NCBI GenBank assembly: GCA_023412715.1
Contig: JAEZCC010000025.1
Location: forward strand, 62,001 to 126,000
Reading direction: 5' to 3'
Source of the DNA: Bacillota bacterium
Lineage (GTDB): Bacteria > Bacillota > Clostridia > Oscillospirales > Acutalibacteraceae
DNA length: 64,000 nucleotides
The translations under genes were made by a program, and so were the position numbers. How positions within the stretch are numbered: the stretch's first letter is position 1; each line of letters begins with the position of its first letter. The notes under the pieces are model-generated. The model did no database searches. It worked only from the letters and a program-made list of their open reading frames with translations, and was not told the DNA's origin. Of the stretch, positions 60,241 through 64,000 are shown one piece after another.

Positions 60241-60693
60241 TCAGGCCCTCCCTTCGGCGTGCGGAGCCGCCGCGTCCATCTGCGCGCGCTTTTTGTCGAG
60301 AAGCGCCACGGCCTTGACGACGCCGTCGATGATCGCTTCCGGCCGCGCGGCGCAGCCCGGTACGTAAATGTCGACCGGGATGACCTTGTCCACCCCGCCG
60401 AGGATATTGTAACAGTCCTTGAAGATGCCGCCGTCGCAGGCGCAGATGCCCACGGCAACGACGACCTTCGGATCCGGCATCTGGTCGTAAAGCTGCTTGA
60501 CGACATTCTTGCTCTGGTCGTTGATGCCGCCGGTGATCAGGAAGATATCGGCATGCTTGGGGTTGCCTGTATTCACGACGCCGAACCGCTCCACGTCGTA
60601 GACCGGCGTCGTCGTGGCCAGCACCTCGATGTCGCAGCCGTTGCAGCTGGAACCGTCATAATGCAGAAGCCACGGTGATTTTGACATTTTCAT
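60241..60693 (-). CDS. echC: Ech hydrogenase small subunit EchC
   Basis: A 150-aa NuoB-like protein carrying the proximal [4Fe-4S] cluster. Ligand Cys positions are in SSCNGCDIEVL (Cys17, Cys20), VGICACDGG (Cys84) and VPGCAARPE (Cys114). It hands electrons to the nickel site of EchE. 3 bp before echD. Confidence 0.94.
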   Translation of the reverse strand: MKMSKSPWLLHYDGSSCNGCDIEVLATTTPVYDVERFGVVNTGNPKHADIFLITGGINDQSKNVVKQLYDQMPDPKVVVAVGICACDGGIFKDCYNILGGVDKVIPVDIYVPGCAARPEAIIDGVVKAVALLDKKRAQMDAAAPHAEGRA

Positions 60694-60711
60694 GGTTGCG
60701 CGCCACCTTCT

Positions 60712-61593
60712 TTAATGAATAAAACGGACAGACATAATCGCCAGCAGGTTGATGCCGCCGAAAATCAGCGTGGCAAGCCATGCGGAACGGAACATCTTAT
60801 CCCACTTGACACGGGGAAAAACATTGTCGATGAGAATTTCAAGAAAATAGCAGGCAAGGCAGACAACCACCGCGGCGAGGATGCTCCACGGGTTTCTGTT
60901 CACGATGAACAGGGCGACGTAGGCCATCAGCAGGACCTGTTCGTACCACTCGGCAAGCTCGACCAGCGCATAGACGTTGCCGGTCAGGTCGGTCGTGGTG
61001 CCTTTCACCATTTCCTGGTGCGCATGGTGCGACGTGCTCAAGTCGAACGGCGACTTGCGCAGCTTGATGGTTAGGATGAACAGAAAGCCGAGAAACATTC
61101 CCGGCAGGAAGACAATCAGCGGCATGTTCGTGCCGACAATATCGCCCACCATGAAGCTGCCGGTCACGCGGTAAAAGCCGATCGGCGCGAGCAGAAGCAT
61201 CGGCTCGGCGCACATGGTCTGCACCAGCTCGCGCTGGACGCCCATGGAGCTGAACGGCGAGTTCGCCGAAAAAGCCGCCATGAGGAAGAACGTCTCGCCG
61301 AGCGTCGTGGCGAAGAACACAAGCAGAAGGTCGCCGCCCGCAAAGAACAGGCAGCCCGTGAACACGGTGAAAAGGACGTACCCTCCGATGAGGAACGTCT
61401 GAAATTTATTGACAATCAGCGACTGCTTGTTGAAAAGCTTTGCAAGGTCGTAGAAAGGCTGCAGGAACGGCGGCCCCTGCCTGCCCTGAAATCTAGCGGT
61501 GATCTTGCGGTCGAACCCGGCAAGCAGACCGCCGACGAACGGTGCGAGGACGATGAAAAGGACGATTTTCAGCACTGTCATCCACACTGCCAT
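60712..61593 (-). CDS. echB: Ech hydrogenase membrane subunit EchB
   Basis: A 293-aa NuoH-like protein with about eight transmembrane helices. RKITARFQGRQGPPFLQPFYDLAKLF is the NuoH/EchB hallmark (the longer motif lies near residues 30-55) and SPFDLSTSHHAHQE is the second. It links the soluble arm to ion translocation. The ATG overlaps the echA stop by 1 bp. Confidence 0.93.
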   Translation of the reverse strand: MAVWMTVLKIVLFIVLAPFVGGLLAGFDRKITARFQGRQGPPFLQPFYDLAKLFNKQSLIVNKFQTFLIGGYVLFTVFTGCLFFAGGDLLLVFFATTLGETFFLMAAFSANSPFSSMGVQRELVQTMCAEPMLLLAPIGFYRVTGSFMVGDIVGTNMPLIVFLPGMFLGFLFILTIKLRKSPFDLSTSHHAHQEMVKGTTTDLTGNVYALVELAEWYEQVLLMAYVALFIVNRNPWSILAAVVVCLACYFLEILIDNVFPRVKWDKMFRSAWLATLIFGGINLLAIMSVRFIH

Positions 61594-63506
61594 TACAGAA
61601 CACCTCCGATCGAAACAACCATCAGAATCACAAGCAGTGCCACGGCGATGCCGACGCACGGCTTCCAGAGCTTCTTCTCGCCGAAAAGATCGGGGAAGTA
61701 CCAGTTGGCAAGATACATCTGCTTCCTCTCGCCAAACGAGTCGACAAACGAGGAGTCGTCGCCTTCATTGATGCCGGCCATATACGACAGCACCGGCTTG
61801 TTCTGCTTGCCGAGCGTCAGCAGGCGCGCGGCGAGGGGGACGATGACGATCATGCACATCATCAGCAGCATAATCGGGACGTCGCCGCTCGTGATGACCG
61901 AAAGCGCGGTCGTCCGGAACATGCCGACCAGCACCGGACGGACAAGGTCCGCGGAAATAATCGGGAACAGCAGGCACAGAATCACGACGAGAGACGCGAG
62001 GGTCCCGAGGGTGATTTTCTCGTCCCAGTGGACGGTGTCCGCGTGCGGGTGTGAGCTGTGCGGGACCGCAATCAGTTTGCCGAGCCATTTCGTCCAGTAG
62101 AACATGGTCGTCCCGGAGCCGAACGCGAGGAAGAGCATCATCAGGACGTTGCTGGAATCCACAAAGGACTTGAGCGCGGCCCATTTGGCAATCAGCATGC
62201 CGAACGGCGCGAGGAACATCCCGAAAATGCCGATGACCATCACGACCGCAAGGCCGGGCAGGCGGACAATCAGGCCGTGCATGTCTTCGATGTTGCGGCT
62301 GCCGGTGCTGTTTTCAACGGCGCCGACCGAGAGGAACATCAACGATTTCGCCACGGCGTGGAAAATCATCAGCAGAATGGCCGCCCAAGCGGACTCGTAC
62401 GTCCCGATGCCGGCGCAGGCCGCAATCAGGCCGAGGTTTGAGATTGTGGAGTAGGCCAGCACCTTTTTGCCGTCGCTCTGCGAGATGGCAAGGACGGAAG
62501 CGGCAAAGAACGTGAACCCGCCGACCAGGACGACCATCATGCCCGGGGCCGTCCCGCCGAGGACCGGCGACAGCCGGATCAGCAGGTAGACGCCCGCCTT
62601 GACCATCGTGGCGGAGTGAAGCAGCGCACTCGACGGAGTCGGCGCGACCATAGCGCCGAGCAGCCAGCCGGAGAACGGCAGCTGGGCGCTTTTTGTCAGC
62701 GCCGCGAAAGCCAGCAGCACCGCGGGGATGGCGACCAGCTTCCCGGCCGTGCCGAGATTCAGAAGATCCTGGATGGTGGCGCATTTAAGTACCATGGTGC
62801 TGTACATGATGGCCGCCGCAAACCCGGCGCCGCCGAGGAGGTTCATCCACAGGGCGCGGAACGAGTTGCGCACGGAAATCTCCGTACGGTTATAGCCGAT
62901 GAGGAGGAACGAGCACAGGCTCGTGATTTCCCAGAAGAAATACATCCACGACAGGTTCGCGGAAAGGACCAGGCCGAACATCGCCCCGAGGAAGATAAAC
63001 AGGACGGAGAGGAAAAACGGGATCCGGTCCGGGAAATCCGTGTGGTGCTTGTGGTAATCCTTCAGGTAGCCGACGGTGTACAGGCCGATGAGGCTGCCGA
63101 CCACGCCCACGATAAGGCACATGATGATCGTCAGGTTGTCCACGGCGATGCGCGGCCGCCCCTCGACGGAATATCCGGCAAGCTCCATCCAGACGATCGG
63201 AATGGTCTGGACGGCCGAAAGCAGTACCACATAATATTTCTTGTAACGGAAACCGTAATAGAAGATGATGCCCATCAGGACGATTTCGCCGATCAGGATG
63301 AGCCTGTCAAGATTGGCGGCTTCCGTCAGATATACGACGCTTTTTCCGGATAAAAGCGTCGTGACGGCCAGATAGACGACCGCACCGACAATCAGCGCGC
63401 AGCTGACGTAAACCGTATAATCGCGTACTTTACCGGGCCTTTTCATGAAAGCCAGAAGGATGGCCGCCAGAAAAGGAAACAGAACCAGAAATGCAATTAT
63501 CCCCAT
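61593..63506 (-). CDS. echA: Ech hydrogenase antiporter-like membrane subunit EchA
   Basis: A 637-aa NuoL/MrpA-like protein with about 16 transmembrane helices. The core carries the conserved KSAQLPFSGWLLGAMVAPTP region and STISNLGLI, typical of ion-pumping antiporter subunits. It moves H+ or Na+ as ferredoxin electrons reach protons. First gene of the operon echABCDEF-hypFCDE. The ATG has GGTGAT about 9 nt upstream. Confidence 0.93.
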   Translation of the reverse strand: MGIIAFLVLFPFLAAILLAFMKRPGKVRDYTVYVSCALIVGAVVYLAVTTLLSGKSVVYLTEAANLDRLILIGEIVLMGIIFYYGFRYKKYYVVLLSAVQTIPIVWMELAGYSVEGRPRIAVDNLTIIMCLIVGVVGSLIGLYTVGYLKDYHKHHTDFPDRIPFFLSVLFIFLGAMFGLVLSANLSWMYFFWEITSLCSFLLIGYNRTEISVRNSFRALWMNLLGGAGFAAAIMYSTMVLKCATIQDLLNLGTAGKLVAIPAVLLAFAALTKSAQLPFSGWLLGAMVAPTPSSALLHSATMVKAGVYLLIRLSPVLGGTAPGMMVVLVGGFTFFAASVLAISQSDGKKVLAYSTISNLGLIAACAGIGTYESAWAAILLMIFHAVAKSLMFLSVGAVENSTGSRNIEDMHGLIVRLPGLAVVMVIGIFGMFLAPFGMLIAKWAALKSFVDSSNVLMMLFLAFGSGTTMFYWTKWLGKLIAVPHSSHPHADTVHWDEKITLGTLASLVVILCLLFPIISADLVRPVLVGMFRTTALSVITSGDVPIMLLMMCMIVIVPLAARLLTLGKQNKPVLSYMAGINEGDDSSFVDSFGERKQMYLANWYFPDLFGEKKLWKPCVGIAVALLVILMVVSIGGVL

Positions 63507-63684
63507 AACTTTACAATCACCGCTTTTTCGTTATTGTTTTCGCCGAACCTCTTCTTGGACGGCGCCGTCTGCGCAAAGCTCCAGTCTTTTACCCCATCCG
63601 CACACTCCCCCGAAAACCGCCGATGCCGTGCTTCGGCCTTTTGCGGCGCATGCGGCCGCAACGATTGATTGTTATAATAATAAC

Positions 63685-63712
63685 ATAATAGCACTTTTCC
63701 CGCAAGAAGCAA
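63685..63712 (-). promoter_or_regulatory. Candidate promoter of the ech-hyp operon
   Basis: Minus-strand TTGCTT and TATTAT with a 16-bp spacer, about 180 bp upstream of echA. The 63507-63684 leader holds no ORF that I trust. Confidence 0.4.
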
Positions 63713-63863
63713 GAATCCAAAAGAATTTTCAGCCGAACGGCCGTTTTTTTGCCCTCCGCCGGAAAGAGCCAGATTTTTTCGCAATCAATTAAATGATAGC
63801 AGAATGCCGTGCCAGGCTCAATCGGGCTTACGATTTCTTTATCATTTCTTTATGGTGTTTTTG

Positions 63864-63892
63864 TGTCGATTCTTACGAAAATATAGTATAAT
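63864..63892 (+). promoter_or_regulatory. Candidate divergent promoter at the window end
   Basis: TATAAT at 63887-63892 with a weak TGTCGA 17 bp upstream, facing rightward. The last 108 bases hold no complete gene; a gene may start beyond the window. Confidence 0.4.
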
Positions 63893-64000
63893 GGTGTACG
63901 TCTGATAATTTATTCACATGCCGGCCGCGGCAGCGAAAGCGGCGGCGCCCGAAACGCAGAACAGAAAAATCAGATATTCCGAAGGGATTTGCCGAAAAAG

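Overview
The window looks like a chromosomal segment of a GC-rich (by eye near 60%), anaerobic, spore-forming member of the Clostridia, probably an Oscillospiraceae/Acutalibacteraceae-type bacterium. Sporulation genes (SpmA, SpmB, an alpha/beta SASP, a PdaB-type deacetylase, a SpoIIQ-like LytM protein), an AbrB-type regulator, Gram-positive ECF genes and a membrane-bound Ech [NiFe]-hydrogenase support this. No phage, IS element, CRISPR array or rRNA was seen.

Layout. 1-430: tRNA operon (Gly, Arg, His, Gln; minus). 470-2773: ClpE-like unfoldase with its own promoter. 2874-13888: long minus-strand housekeeping run: ruvC-ruvA-ruvB, glmM, an rRNA-methyltransferase-like gene, a SHOCT protein, ecfA1-ecfA2-ecfT, truA, DUF5711, CvpA, pgsA. 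14080-18706 (plus): polyphosphate:AMP phosphotransferase, MTA/SAH nucleosidase, cyclase, a candidate sRNA, a LytM/SpoIIQ-like protein and a Usp-like protein. 18746-24408 (minus): a polysaccharide deacetylase and a complete urea-type ABC transporter urtABCDE. 24757-26172: an AT-rich SF0329-like gene and a short-chain dehydrogenase. 26391-33073 (minus): a glycosyltransferase and five sugar-nucleotide enzymes that together match the route from UDP-GlcNAc to UDP-2,3-diacetamido-2,3-dideoxy-mannuronate; a second DegT aminotransferase is divergent. 34575-41305: HD protein, AbrB, spmAB, coaX, DUF378, a zinc-ribbon protein, a degenerate tRNA, a VOC protein, a split ThrE exporter and a MerR/TipAS regulator. 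41483-44722: a solitary 1079-aa RecQ-like helicase with large unassigned ends. 44815-47696 (minus): SASP, PdaB, holin-like protein, DUF3298 protein, thioredoxin. 47878-49836: TrmB regulator and a diaminopimelate-decarboxylase-like gene. 49895-51724: ABC-F gene behind an apparent uORF-controlled attenuator. 51714-53601: DsbA-like protein and GH1 glycosidase. 53708-63506 (minus): echABCDEF-hypF-hypC-hypD-hypE, one tight operon for a ferredoxin-dependent, ion-translocating hydrogenase and most of its cofactor maturation.

The observations most worth following are: (1) the ABC-F leader, with a three-codon uORF, a 12-bp terminator and a perfect 10-nt antiterminator complement; (2) a dispersed structured repeat whose copies sit against the 5' ends of genes and, at truA, appear to have replaced the native start and supplied an in-frame N-terminal extension; (3) the orphan helicase; (4) a small RNA with a CCUCC motif; and (5) a decayed tRNA.

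All functional names come from reading the proteins by eye; no database search was run. Starts were chosen from ribosome-binding sites and known family N-termini, and several are TTG or GTG.
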